From Halomonas nitroreducens (GTDB taxonomy: Bacteria > Pseudomonadota > Gammaproteobacteria > Pseudomonadales > Halomonadaceae), in the NCBI RefSeq assembly GCF_003966155.1, contig NZ_RXNS01000006.1:62001-126000 (forward strand): a DNA stretch of 64,000 nucleotides, read 5' to 3'. The translations under genes and the position numbers were made by a program. Every line of letters begins with the position of its first letter. The stretch's first letter is position 1. Positions 6,819-15,991 of the stretch are shown one piece after another. A model generated the notes under the pieces. That model was not told the DNA's origin and made no database searches. It saw nothing but the letters and a program-made list of their open reading frames with translations.

Positions 6819-9566
6819 ATGAGCACCCGCTTCCTGCACCACTTCTTCGAGCCGCGCACCATCGCGGTGATCGGTGCCTCCGAGAAGCCCCATTCGATGG
6901 GCGGGCTGGTGATGCGCAACCTCCGCGAAGGCGGCTTTCCCGGCACGCTCTGGGCCGTGAACCCCAAGGGGTATGATCGGGTCTTCGGCGAACCCTGTGT
7001 CACGCGAGTCTCCCAGCTGCCGGAGGTGCCCGACCTGGCCGTGATCTGCTCCCCGGTGGAAACGGTCCCGCGACTGATCGACAGGCTGGGCCGGCTCGGT
7101 GTCCGCGCCGCCCTGGTGCTGTCCGGCGGCGCCCATCTGGACGACGAGCGTGGTGGCGAGGGCTCGATCCGCGGGCGGATGCTGGCGGCGGCCCGGGCGT
7201 CGGGTATCCGCGTGCTGGGCCCGGAATGCATGGGGCTGATCGTGCCGGGGCGCCGGCTCAACGCCTCCTATGCCAGCCAGCCCGTGAAGAAGGGTCGCGT
7301 GGCCTACCTGGGGCAGTCCGGCATGCTCGGCAACGCCATGATCGACTGGGCCGCCGGCCGCGGCATCGGCTTCTCGCACCTGCTCACGGTGGGCGATAGC
7401 GTTGATGTGCTGCTGCCCGACCTGATCGATTACATCAACCAGTTCGCGCCGACCCAGGCCATCCTGCTGCACCTCGAGCGCATCCTCGACGCCCAGCACT
7501 TCATGACCGCGCTACGCGATGCCTCGCGCCATCGGCTGGTCCTGGCCATCAAGAGCGGACGAACCGCCGAGTCGGACATCTCCGGGTTGCCGCCGACCCC
7601 GGGTATCGCCAACCGCGACCAGGTCTTCGATGCCGCCTTTGCCCGGGCCGGGGTGGTGCGGGTCGATGATTCCGATGAGCTCTTCGACGCCCTCGAGACC
7701 CTGTCGCGAATGAAACCGCTGCGCGGCGATCGCCTGGCGGTGGTCGCCAACGGCCTGGGGCCGGCCATGCTGGCCATCGACAAGCTGATCCGTGCCGGGG
7801 GCCGGCTGGCGGTCTTCACCGAGGAGACCCGTCGGGCGCTGCGCCGCGACGACGTGGATGTCAGCAAGCCCGGCGAGAACCCGGTGGACCTGGGAGGCAA
7901 TGCCACGCCGGAACGCTTCGTCGAGGCGCTGGAGCTGGTCGCCGCCGATCCCGGCGTGGATGCGGTGCTGGTGGTCCATGCGCCGACCCGCCTGGCGCCC
8001 TCCAAGGCCACGGCCCAGGCGATCATCGCCGCCCGCAAGCGCTTTCGCCGTAACCTGCTGACCAGCTGGATGGGGCTCGAGGAGGCGCTATCGGCGCGCC
8101 ACGAATGCAACCTCGCCGGCATTCCCACCTATATCTCGCCCGAGAAGGCGGTGAAGGCCTTCATGCACATGGTCGACTACCAGCGGGTTCAGGCGCTGCT
8201 CCAGGAGACCCCGCCGAGTCTGCCGTTCGCCACCACGCCGGAGATCCGCCGCCGCTGCCGGGCCCTGCTCGACGAGGTCCGCGCGCAGCAGCGGGAATGC
8301 CTGTTGCATTCCGAGACCGCCCGAGTGCTCGAGGCCTATGGCATCCCGGTGGCGCCGCGCCGCTATGTCGGCACGCCGGAGGAGGCCGCCGCCGCGGCCG
8401 AGTCCCTGCAGGGAGCCATGGCCTTGAAGGTGGTGCATGACGGCAACTGCCGGCCGTTCCGCTATCGTCAGCATCCCCACAAGATCTCCGCCGGCCTGCT
8501 CCAGGACCTGACCACCCCGGCCCAGGTGGCCGAGGGCGTCACGCGTCTGGGCGACAAGGTCGCGGAGAAGTTCCCCGAGTTTCACGTGCGGGAGTATTGC
8601 CTGCAGCCCATGCAGCGGGGCAAGCACTCCATGCAACTGTGTGCCGGCATCACCCGCGACCCGGTCTTCGGCCCGGTCATCGTGTTCGGGATCGGCGGCT
8701 ACAAGGTCAATATCCTCGCCGATCGCCAGGTCGCCCTGCCACCGCTCAACATGAGTCTGGCGGCCGACCTGGTGAGCCACACCCATGCCGCGCGGCTGAT
8801 CCGCGAGCATTCCAGCGACCCCGAGCGGGACCTCGAGCGGATCGGCAAGCTGCTGGTCACCCTGTCGCAGATGGCCAGTGACCTGACTGAGCTGCGCGGC
8901 CTGGAGCTCAACCCCCTGCTGCTCAATCGTGATGGCCTGTTGGCGCTGGACTTCGCCATGGACCTGGGGCGGCCCGCCCGCTTCGCGATCATGCCCTATC
9001 CCGAGGAACTGCGGGAGTGGGTGACCCTGAAGAATGGCTGGGACGTGGAAGTGCGTCCCATCCGTGCCGAGGACGCCCCCCTGATCACCCGCTTCCATAC
9101 CCGGCTCTCCGAAGAGAGCATTCGCTTTCGCTACTTCCACAACAAGGCCGACCTGACGCAGCGAGACTTGTCGATGCTGTCGCACATCAACTATGACCGC
9201 CAGATGGCCTTCATCGCCGAACACCTGCTGGAGGATGGCAGCAAGGAAATGCTGGGGGTGGTGCGTGTCTGGAACGATGCGGACAACATCCGTACCGAGT
9301 TCTCGATCATCATTCGCGACGACCTCCAGGGGCTGGGGATCGGCAGTCTGCTGATGGAGAAGATGATTCGCTACTGCAAGAGCGTGGGTACCCTGGAGAT
9401 GATCGGCAAGATCATGGTGGACAATCACCCGATGCGCTCGCTGATGAAGCATCTGGGCTTTACCCAGCGCTACAACATGGAAGAGCAGGTGATCGATGCC
9501 GTGCTGCGCCTGAACGAGCCGCAGAGCGACTGGCAGCGCCACCGGCTGGAGAGCCAGCCGGATTGA
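6819..9566 (+). CDS. Fused ADP-forming acyl-CoA synthetase / GNAT acetyltransferase (Pat/YfiQ type)
   Basis: 915-residue fusion. It contains an N-terminal CoA-binding Rossmann domain (FEPRTIAVIGASEKP), succinyl-CoA-ligase-like flavodoxin domains, an ATP-grasp region (AMALKVVHDGNCRPFRYRQHP ... GIGGYKVNILADRQVALPPL ... LRGLELNPLLL), and a C-terminal GNAT domain (VRPIRAEDAPLITRF ... LQGLGIGSLLMEKMI). Proteins of this build act as protein lysine acetyltransferases in enteric and Streptomyces relatives; synthetase activity is often lost. The ATG at 6819 is preferred over an upstream frame open to 6744 because GGAGG sits 5 bases before it. It is divergent from the deacylase gene and convergent with pdxH. 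Confidence 0.88.
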   Translation: MSTRFLHHFFEPRTIAVIGASEKPHSMGGLVMRNLREGGFPGTLWAVNPKGYDRVFGEPCVTRVSQLPEVPDLAVICSPVETVPRLIDRLGRLGVRAALVLSGGAHLDDERGGEGSIRGRMLAAARASGIRVLGPECMGLIVPGRRLNASYASQPVKKGRVAYLGQSGMLGNAMIDWAAGRGIGFSHLLTVGDSVDVLLPDLIDYINQFAPTQAILLHLERILDAQHFMTALRDASRHRLVLAIKSGRTAESDISGLPPTPGIANRDQVFDAAFARAGVVRVDDSDELFDALETLSRMKPLRGDRLAVVANGLGPAMLAIDKLIRAGGRLAVFTEETRRALRRDDVDVSKPGENPVDLGGNATPERFVEALELVAADPGVDAVLVVHAPTRLAPSKATAQAIIAARKRFRRNLLTSWMGLEEALSARHECNLAGIPTYISPEKAVKAFMHMVDYQRVQALLQETPPSLPFATTPEIRRRCRALLDEVRAQQRECLLHSETARVLEAYGIPVAPRRYVGTPEEAAAAAESLQGAMALKVVHDGNCRPFRYRQHPHKISAGLLQDLTTPAQVAEGVTRLGDKVAEKFPEFHVREYCLQPMQRGKHSMQLCAGITRDPVFGPVIVFGIGGYKVNILADRQVALPPLNMSLAADLVSHTHAARLIREHSSDPERDLERIGKLLVTLSQMASDLTELRGLELNPLLLNRDGLLALDFAMDLGRPARFAIMPYPEELREWVTLKNGWDVEVRPIRAEDAPLITRFHTRLSEESIRFRYFHNKADLTQRDLSMLSHINYDRQMAFIAEHLLEDGSKEMLGVVRVWNDADNIRTEFSIIIRDDLQGLGIGSLLMEKMIRYCKSVGTLEMIGKIMVDNHPMRSLMKHLGFTQRYNMEEQVIDAVLRLNEPQSDWQRHRLESQPD

Positions 9567-9732
9567 TGGCAACCCATGGTGCATGACGGCGCTCGATGAT
9601 CCCCCCCGGTGGTGGAAGTGCGTCGGGCGCGCACCTGGCTCGGCTGGCATCCGGCGGCGCCCAGGCTCGGCGCCACCGTCTCTCGTCACTCGCTGGATGC
9701 ATCAGCGCCGGCTTGGCACGGGCTTGCGGGGC

Positions 9733-10374
9733 TCAAGGGGCCAGGCGGAAACGCTGCCAGTGGCCGTCGCGACGCTCGTAGCGGATGCGGTCGTGCAGGC
9801 GACTGGGCTGCCCCTGCCAGAACTCGATCATCTCCGGGACCAGCCGGTAGCCGCCCCAGTGGATGGGCCGGGGAATCTCCTGGCCCTCGTAGGCCTGCTC
9901 GAAACGCTGCTCGCGTTCCTCCAGCCAGGTCCGATTGGGGATGACCACGCTCTGGGTGGCGACCCAGGCGCCCAGCTGGCTGGCCCGCGGCCGGCTGGAG
10001 AAGTAGGCGTCGGACTCCTCTTCGCTGACCAGCTCCACGGCCCCCTCGACGCGTACCTGGCGGGACAGCGATGGCCACCAGAAGACCAGGGCGGCATGGG
10101 GCACGTTGGCCAGCTCGCTGCCCTTGTGGCTGTGATAGTTGGAATAGAAAACCAGGCCCCGCTCATCGGTCCCCTTGAGCAGCACCACCCGGGCATGGGG
10201 CAGTCCCTGACTGTCCACGGTGGCCAGCGTCATGGCATTGCCATCGTCCCCCTCGGCCTCCAGGGCCAGGGTCAGCCACTCGCTGAACAGGGGAACAGGC
10301 TGGTCGGGCATCTGGGACTCCTCCAGGCGCCCGCCTTCATAGTCGCGCCGGATGTCGGCGATATCACGTGTCAT
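9733..10374 (-). CDS. pdxH: Pyridoxamine 5'-phosphate oxidase
   Basis: FMN enzyme that makes pyridoxal 5'-phosphate from pyridoxine or pyridoxamine phosphate, the last step of vitamin B6 synthesis and salvage. The 213 residues match the family length. Signature segments include NAMTLATVDSQGLPHARVVLLKG, FYSNYHSHKGSELA (FMN binding), FWWPSLSRQVRVEG, SRPRASQLGAWVA and the C-terminal RLHDRIRYER ... W-x-RFRLAP. The gene stands alone, converging on the acyl-CoA synthetase gene across 166 bases in which no further gene is evident. Confidence 0.96.
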   Translation of the reverse strand: MTRDIADIRRDYEGGRLEESQMPDQPVPLFSEWLTLALEAEGDDGNAMTLATVDSQGLPHARVVLLKGTDERGLVFYSNYHSHKGSELANVPHAALVFWWPSLSRQVRVEGAVELVSEEESDAYFSSRPRASQLGAWVATQSVVIPNRTWLEEREQRFEQAYEGQEIPRPIHWGGYRLVPEMIEFWQGQPSRLHDRIRYERRDGHWQRFRLAP

Positions 10375-10467
10375 GGCGTTCTCCTCGAATTCACTCTCAT
10401 GGTCGCCGCTTGGCGGATCGACCTCAACACCCGTTTCGGGTCGGTCAGGGGATATTGTCCGTTAAGC

Positions 10468-10815
10468 TTATGGCGTCCAGCCCAGCTGGACCATGGTCAT
10501 GTAGGCGGCGGTGCCGCCGACGATCGACAACAGGGCATGGCGGCGCCAGAGATGCAGCGTGACCACCACCAGCGAGGCGACGATCATCGGCCAGCCATCG
10601 GCACCGGCATTGAGCTGACCCTCCGCCAGGGGGCGGAACTCGCGCAGGGCATAGATCACCAGGATGGCCATGACCGCCGGCGGCAGGTAGCGTCCCAGGT
10701 GCAGGGTCAGCGGGTGGTCCGTCTGCCGCGCCAGGGCGATAAAGGGCACCAGCCGGGTCGCGAAGGTGGCCAGCGCGCAGACCGCGATGAAGATCAGCAG
10801 CGACACAGAGGTCAT
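10468..10815 (-). CDS. azlD: AzlD-family branched-chain amino acid export subunit
   Basis: 115-residue integral membrane protein with about four hydrophobic segments (starting SLLIFIAVCALATFATRLVPF, then YLPPAVMAILVIYAL and IVASLVVVTLHLW). AzlD is the small partner of AzlC in exporters such as YgaZH, which move branched-chain amino acids or methionine out of the cell. The start at 10815 is fixed by the ATGA overlap with the azlC stop. Substrate is not deducible from sequence. Confidence 0.88.
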   Translation of the reverse strand: MTSVSLLIFIAVCALATFATRLVPFIALARQTDHPLTLHLGRYLPPAVMAILVIYALREFRPLAEGQLNAGADGWPMIVASLVVVTLHLWRRHALLSIVGGTAAYMTMVQLGWTP

Positions 10816-11510
10816 GGACGGGACTCCCGCGGTGGCGTGCACCAGCGATAGTGGGCGAGCAGCAGCAAGCAAGCCGCACCGATGGCGCCCAGCAGTAGAT
10901 GGCGCTCCGGCAACAGGAACAGGGCCGCGAGTCCGCTGACCAGGGCAATGACGAAGGGCAGCCCGCGTCGTAGTCGACGGGCCTGTTCGAGGGTCAGGAC
11001 CAGGAACAGCGCGGTCAGGGCGAACTCGATGCCACGACTGTCGAACGTCAGGCTGGCGCCGGCCACGGCGCCGGCCAGGGAGCCCAGCACCCACCACGCC
11101 TGGTTCAGCAGGCTGATGCGCAGGGCCTGGTCATGGTCCTGGCGGGGAAGCGTGGCCTGGCTGGTCAGCAGGGAATAGGTCTCGTCGGTCAACGCGAAGA
11201 TCAGGTAGGGCTTGCGCCAGCCGGCCCCGTCGAAGCGCTTGAGTAGCGAGAGGCCGTAGAAGAGATGGCGGGAGTTGAGCATCAGGGTCGCCACGGCGAC
11301 CTCGGCCAGACCCGCCCCGGCCCCCAGCAGGGCCACGGCGAGGAACTGGCCGGCGCCGGCGTAGATGACCAGCGACATCAGCAGCGCCCCCCAGACGGGA
11401 ACGCCGACCTCGATAGCCAGGATGCCGAAGGCCGCACCCAGGGGAAGATAACCGAACAAGACCGGCAGTGTCGTGACCAGGGCCTCATGCCAGGCCCGGC
11501 GATTCCCCAT
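10812..11510 (-). CDS. azlC: AzlC-family branched-chain amino acid export permease
   Basis: 232-residue membrane protein with the AzlC hallmark FGYLPLGAAFGILAIEVG near the N terminus, followed by IYAGAGQFLAVALLGAG and LMLNSRHLFYGLSLL. It forms an inner-membrane exporter with AzlD, whose gene overlaps by four bases. The ATG at 11510 (MGNRRAWHEALV) was chosen within a longer open frame because it immediately precedes the first conserved segment and has GGAG nearby. About 243 bases to the divergent O-antigen-ligase gene should hold promoters for both directions; no sure boxes are visible. Confidence 0.9.
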   Translation of the reverse strand: MGNRRAWHEALVTTLPVLFGYLPLGAAFGILAIEVGVPVWGALLMSLVIYAGAGQFLAVALLGAGAGLAEVAVATLMLNSRHLFYGLSLLKRFDGAGWRKPYLIFALTDETYSLLTSQATLPRQDHDQALRISLLNQAWWVLGSLAGAVAGASLTFDSRGIEFALTALFLVLTLEQARRLRRGLPFVIALVSGLAALFLLPERHLLLGAIGAACLLLLAHYRWCTPPRESRP

Positions 11511-11753
11511 GGGGCTCCTCCCTGTCTCGCGTGGCCACCGGGTCGCTCCCCGTTGAACGTATCGTCTGTCGGCGGCTTGTCTGATGGTCCCGCCAGCTGA
11601 TGAATCTCGAGCCGGTAGAATAACTTGTTGTTGCGGCGCGGTGCCAGCGAATGCCGAGCGCGCCGTGCCTGCCCCGGCGTGATCCTTTCGCGCCGGCTGT
11701 GGTCTCAGTCGCTGCGGGATCGAGAGACATGGTCCGGAAACGGGAGGAGCATC

Positions 11754-13034
11754 ATGGAAGAGCGGGGCCTGTCGTCCCCCGGAACGCAGATCGCAGGGCT
11801 GCAGGGATATCATGGGCGGCGCACTGCGGTGGGCGTCGCGCTGGCGGGGTTCTGGATAGCGCTGCTGGCGGTCCCTCAAGGCTATTTCCTGGTGCCGCTG
11901 CTGCTGGCGGTGGGTGGCCTGTACTGCCGGAGGCCCTGGCAGGCGGCGATGGGCTGTGTCGCGCGCGACCGGCTGCTGGTGCTGGCCCTGGTGCTGCAGG
12001 GGGGCGTCTGGTTGGCGGCCGGCCTCTGGCATGGCGAGATCCGCCATGCCCTGGGGGGCGCCGCCGCCACCTGGATGGCGTTGCCACTGCTGGTCCTGCT
12101 GCGCCGGCTGCCGCCGTCGACGGCGTGGTTATGGGCCGGCATGGCGCTGGGGGGTGTCGGCGCCGGCGCCTGGGCGCTATGGCAGCGACTGGTGGACGGT
12201 GTGCTGCGTGCCCATGGTCATGAGCCCCTGCATGCCATCCTGTTCGGCAACCTGGCGCTGCTCACCGGCCTGAGTTGTCTGGCCGGGCTGGTGTGGGCCG
12301 GGTCCCGCGCCCGTCGTCACCTCTGGCTCCCCCTGCTGGCCGGCGGCGCGTTCAGTGGCATCCTGGCTTCCCTCCTGTCCGGCTCCCGGGGGGGCTGGAT
12401 CGGCCTGCCGCTCGCCCTGCTGGTGATCTATCGCGCCCAGGGGCGCCGTCTGGCGGGACGCTGGCGCGTGATGGCGCTGGCCGGCCTCCTGGTGGTAGCG
12501 GCCGGCCTCTACGCCGTCCCCCAGACCGGCGTCCAGGCCCGGGTCGACCATGCCGTGTCGAGCCTGCACCGGTATCTCCAGGGGGACGAGGAAGTGACGT
12601 CGATCAGCGCGCGGCTCGACCTGTGGCGGGGGGGCCTGGCACTGATCGCCGAGCGACCCGGGCTGGGGTGGGGCAGCGAGGGGTATCGAGCCGGCAAGGC
12701 CGAGCTCATCGAGGAGGGCGAGCTGGCCCCCGAGCTGTCACGCTTCTGGCACGCCCACAACGACCTGCTCGATGCCTGGGTCAAGCGCGGCCTGCCCGGC
12801 CTGGTGGCCCTGCTGGTGCTGTACCTCACGCCACTGAGGCTGTTTGCCGGGGGGATTCGGGATGCCTGCCCACGCCAGCGCTCGCTGGCCATCGCCGGCA
12901 CCTTGCTCCCCGTCGCCTTCATGGACTTCGGCCTGACCTACAGCTTCCTCGCCTATGCCGCAGGCTTGACGATCTATGCCACCTGGCTGGCCGCGCTATG
13001 GGCACTCTATCGCCCCCGCCCTGCCATGGCCTGA
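11754..13034 (+). CDS. O-antigen ligase / Wzy-type membrane protein
   Basis: 426-residue polytopic membrane protein with about ten hydrophobic segments and a Wzy_C-type periplasmic loop. That loop region carries SGSRGGWIGLPLALLVIY near residue 205 and the late ARLDLWRGGLALIAERPGLGWGSEGY and FWHAHNDLLDAWVKRGLPGL motifs, with the conserved R and H seen in O-antigen ligases (WaaL) and some polymerases. It could be a ligase or a second polymerase; the capsule cluster downstream has its own candidate polymerase at 30189. The ATG at 11754 has GGGAGGAG upstream. It converges on the yjbH-like gene. Confidence 0.85.
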   Translation: MEERGLSSPGTQIAGLQGYHGRRTAVGVALAGFWIALLAVPQGYFLVPLLLAVGGLYCRRPWQAAMGCVARDRLLVLALVLQGGVWLAAGLWHGEIRHALGGAAATWMALPLLVLLRRLPPSTAWLWAGMALGGVGAGAWALWQRLVDGVLRAHGHEPLHAILFGNLALLTGLSCLAGLVWAGSRARRHLWLPLLAGGAFSGILASLLSGSRGGWIGLPLALLVIYRAQGRRLAGRWRVMALAGLLVVAAGLYAVPQTGVQARVDHAVSSLHRYLQGDEEVTSISARLDLWRGGLALIAERPGLGWGSEGYRAGKAELIEEGELAPELSRFWHAHNDLLDAWVKRGLPGLVALLVLYLTPLRLFAGGIRDACPRQRSLAIAGTLLPVAFMDFGLTYSFLAYAAGLTIYATWLAALWALYRPRPAMA

Positions 13035-13046
13035 TCTACCCGAGAG

Positions 13047-13071
13047 GGCCGACCGCGTCACGCGGTCGGCC
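13047..13071. terminator. Bidirectional stem-loop between convergent genes
   Basis: Perfect 11-bp stem GGCCGACCGCG / CGCGGTCGGCC with a three-base loop in the 44-base gap between the convergent ligase and yjbH-like genes. There is no clear T-run, but position and symmetry fit a shared terminator. Confidence 0.6.
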
Positions 13072-13078
13072 GGGCGAC

Positions 13079-15178
13079 TCAGGGCAGGGCCGCGTCGTAG
13101 TCCTCCCAGTAGCGCGCCATATCGCGCTCGCGGGTCAGGCCGTATAGCCCGAAACGCCGTCCCAGGCGGGCGCCGCCATCCCGCGTCAGCGGTTGCCAGG
13201 CGATATTGGCGCGCTGGCGCGTCGAGTTCACGAAGAAGGCATTGAGCGGCAGCGACACATAGATGCCCTTGTCGAAACTGCCTTCGCCGTAGTCGCTGCC
13301 GGCATCCGTGAAGGTGGCCCAGCCACCGAGCCGCACGCCCGAGGCGAATTCCCGCGACAGGTCGAAGGTCGCCCCCAGGTCGCCGGCCAGGTAGCGGCCC
13401 ACGCTGACCTTGGCCAGGGTGTCCTCGATGCCGGTCTGCCAGTAGCCGCTCAGGTGCCCGGTCCAGGTGCTGTAGTCGCGAAGCCCGAATCCCTGATCGA
13501 AGGCACGCTGGCGTACCCAGTTGAGGTCCAGGCCGATGGCGAGGTCGCTGTCGAAGGGCCGGTACAGCACCTCGCCCCCCACTCCGGCGTACATGGTCTC
13601 GAGCACCCCACCATAACCCATCGCATACCAGTCGTCGGCCACTCGTGCCGTGTGGGTGTACTGCAGGTTGGTCAGGCCCAGCTCCGTTTCCGCCAGGTAG
13701 TCGCCGATATGGGTACGTACCCGAGGCAAGTCGGAGTCGGCGATATAGTCGTAGTTCTCCAGGTTGTCGGCCAGGCCATAGGCCACGCTGCCACTGACCC
13801 AGCCGTTCTCGCTGCTGCGATACTCCGCATCCAGGTTGGCCGAGATCCGATAGAGATAGCCATCCGGGCCACCGAAGTTCTGCTCGAGCATGGGCCCCAG
13901 GCTGTAGGACAGCCCGCGGGGATTGTTCTCGAACAGGACCTTGCCACGCGCCGGTGTCAGGGCACCGTGGGCATAGATGCCGTGGCGATGATCCACCCGA
14001 TGGGCCGCCGAGCGCACGGCATCGGTCAACGCCTGGCGGTCATGCACGCTCTCCCTGAGGGGCATGCCGCGCTGCTGCCAGCGGAAACGGAAGGTCTCCA
14101 CCTCGCGGCCCAGCCGATTGTGCAGCAGGCGGCCGGCGCGGAGCTCGCTCTCGGCGAGGGACGGGTAGCGAATCGGCTCGCCCTCGACGGTCACCTCGTC
14201 GCCGGCCTGGCGAAGCCGGTGCACCCGGATGCCGGCATTGTCCTTGAGGGCTCGATTCAAACCCTGCCAGTCGCCGTCGGGCTCCGTCGGGGGCGTGGTC
14301 AGGCGAGCCGGTCGCGGGTCGCGCTTGGCCTGCGACAGGGTCGCCAGGTTGGCGGCGAAGGAGACGCCCAGCATCGCGGTGTTGCCGCGCTCCCACCCCG
14401 CCTGCAGTTCGATATTGTCGGTCAGGCGAAGGCGGGCGCCGAAGTTGAAACGGCTGTCGTGGACCTGGTCGTTGCGCTGGGGTTCCTGCTGGTAGTCGTT
14501 GCCTTCGAACTCGAGTTGCAGCGCCAGGGGCTCCCAGGGGGTCTGATACTCGATGCCGCCGAACAGCGCCGTGGAGCCGCTGAACAGTCGCGAGACGCTC
14601 ACCGAGCCGCCATCGCCTCCCGACTGGAAGCCGCCACGCGTCTCGAAGCGGTCGAACACCCGCCCGAGGGGATTGGCGAAATCCGACTGGTTGCCGAGGT
14701 AGCCCCAGCCCAGTCCCAGGGTGACATCCAGGTCGTGCCAGCGCTTGCTGGCCACCAGGTACTCGGCGCCGAACAGTCCCGTGCCCGCCAGGTCGCGGAC
14801 CCCAACGGCCAGCTGGGGCCGAAAGCGGGTCTCCTCCAGCAGGCGCAGCTTGAAGTCGAGTCCCTTGTCGAGGTTGTTGCGGTCCTCGTCGGCGGCCAGG
14901 TACTGGCGGTTCTCGATCTCGACATAGCGGAAGCCGGCTTCCAGCCAGTTCGTGGGCTGAAAGAACAGGTTGTAGCGTCGGTAGGGCGCCGTCCGCGAGA
15001 GGGTCAGGGCGGCATGGCCGAGTGGCGGCATCCGGGCCGTGGGAATCTGCATCAGGCCGGTGTCGCCGAAATCGCTGCGCCCCGGCGTGGCCGCATGGCT
15101 CTTGGCCGGGGCGACCAGGCCGAGGACCAGCGCCAGCGAGAGCAGCGGCGGCGCCGGGCGGAAAAGAGTGTGCATCAT
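13079..15178 (-). CDS. yjbH: YjbH-family outer-membrane exopolysaccharide protein
   Basis: 699-residue exported protein with a signal peptide (LSLALVLGLVAPAKSHA) and the YjbH N-terminal signature DFGDTGLMQIPTARM, followed by many amphipathic beta-strand-like segments, as expected for a large beta-barrel. In E. coli, YjbH (and GfcD) belong to an exopolysaccharide secretion operon regulated with capsule genes. The start overlaps the previous gene's stop (ATGA, with a second ATG directly after). It is the last gene of the yjbEFGH-like operon on the minus strand. Transport function is inferred from family and context. Confidence 0.88.
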   Translation of the reverse strand: MMHTLFRPAPPLLSLALVLGLVAPAKSHAATPGRSDFGDTGLMQIPTARMPPLGHAALTLSRTAPYRRYNLFFQPTNWLEAGFRYVEIENRQYLAADEDRNNLDKGLDFKLRLLEETRFRPQLAVGVRDLAGTGLFGAEYLVASKRWHDLDVTLGLGWGYLGNQSDFANPLGRVFDRFETRGGFQSGGDGGSVSVSRLFSGSTALFGGIEYQTPWEPLALQLEFEGNDYQQEPQRNDQVHDSRFNFGARLRLTDNIELQAGWERGNTAMLGVSFAANLATLSQAKRDPRPARLTTPPTEPDGDWQGLNRALKDNAGIRVHRLRQAGDEVTVEGEPIRYPSLAESELRAGRLLHNRLGREVETFRFRWQQRGMPLRESVHDRQALTDAVRSAAHRVDHRHGIYAHGALTPARGKVLFENNPRGLSYSLGPMLEQNFGGPDGYLYRISANLDAEYRSSENGWVSGSVAYGLADNLENYDYIADSDLPRVRTHIGDYLAETELGLTNLQYTHTARVADDWYAMGYGGVLETMYAGVGGEVLYRPFDSDLAIGLDLNWVRQRAFDQGFGLRDYSTWTGHLSGYWQTGIEDTLAKVSVGRYLAGDLGATFDLSREFASGVRLGGWATFTDAGSDYGEGSFDKGIYVSLPLNAFFVNSTRQRANIAWQPLTRDGGARLGRRFGLYGLTRERDMARYWEDYDAALP

Positions 15179-15966
15179 GACGAACGGTCCCGCTGCGAGT
15201 CCGGGGGAGTGCGGCCGAGGGACGTACAGGGCTCCCCGGGCAGGCGGCTGGCAAGAAAACCGGGCAGGTGGCGGTTGATCCAGGCGGCGGCCGGCACGTC
15301 GTCGGTCAACTCGAGGACGATGCGGCTGCCCGGTACGAGCTCGGCATCCCGAGCGTTCCAGGCGGCGATGCCGAGGCGCCGGGGTGCCTGATGCGGCGAG
15401 ACCAGCCAGGCCGCTTGTGCCGTGCCGACCCGCTCCGTCGGCAAGCGCGCCAGAAGATCGTGCAGGTGCATCCCCGTCGTCCAGGCAACGCGTGCGACGT
15501 CGTCTCGGCTCCAGATCTCAACCCAGTCGGGGGCTTGGCACACGCCGACAGTCTCGAGGGAGGCCAGGGCGGGGTCATGTCGGGGGCTCGCCAGCAAGGC
15601 CGCCAGGTCGGCGCGGCCCGGCGTGCGGCCGCCCCGGGCGAGCCCACCCTGGATGGCCTGCTGCCAGCTCCTGAGGCCGGCACGGCTGATGCCGGGGCGG
15701 CCGAGGGAGGCCTGGCCGAGCAGGGTGCTCAATTCCGCCTCCAGGCGTCGTCCCAGGCGCTGGTGTGCCGTGGCATCGGTCCTGAGCAGGTAATAGGGTC
15801 GGGTATCCGGGGCGGGGAGCGCCTCCTGCTCCAGCCACCAGTCGGAAAGGCGGGGCGCGGGTGTCATGGCCGGTGCCAGCGCCGGGCACAGGCCGAGGCT
15901 CGTCACCATGACCCAGCGCGCGGCGCGCCGGACTATCCCCTGGGAAAGAGGTCGCTTGTTGGGCAT
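15175..15966 (-). CDS. yjbG: YjbG/GfcC-family capsule protein
   Basis: 263-residue exported protein with a signal peptide (VMVTSLGLCPALAPAMT). The rest resembles GfcC/YjbG, a periplasmic protein with beta-grasp folds tied to polysaccharide export. Its position between lipoprotein YjbF and barrel YjbH matches the E. coli gene order. The ATG at 15966 (MPNKRPLSQG) is preferred; the frame is open to 16014, which would overlap the upstream gene. Family assignment leans on gene order as well as sequence. Confidence 0.75.
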   Translation of the reverse strand: MPNKRPLSQGIVRRAARWVMVTSLGLCPALAPAMTPAPRLSDWWLEQEALPAPDTRPYYLLRTDATAHQRLGRRLEAELSTLLGQASLGRPGISRAGLRSWQQAIQGGLARGGRTPGRADLAALLASPRHDPALASLETVGVCQAPDWVEIWSRDDVARVAWTTGMHLHDLLARLPTERVGTAQAAWLVSPHQAPRRLGIAAWNARDAELVPGSRIVLELTDDVPAAAWINRHLPGFLASRLPGEPCTSLGRTPPDSQRDRSS

Positions 15967-15991
15967 CGGGTAATCTCGTGTTGCAGCACGG

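Noticed and set aside
9567..9732. Small gene between the acyl-CoA synthetase and pdxH
   Set aside because: Short frames here have no ribosome-binding support or recognisable protein, and they run into the antisense of pdxH.
9583..10851. 422-codon plus-strand frame spanning pdxH and azlD
   Set aside because: Covers two real genes on the other strand, and its translation is Gly/Gln/His-rich without any domain.
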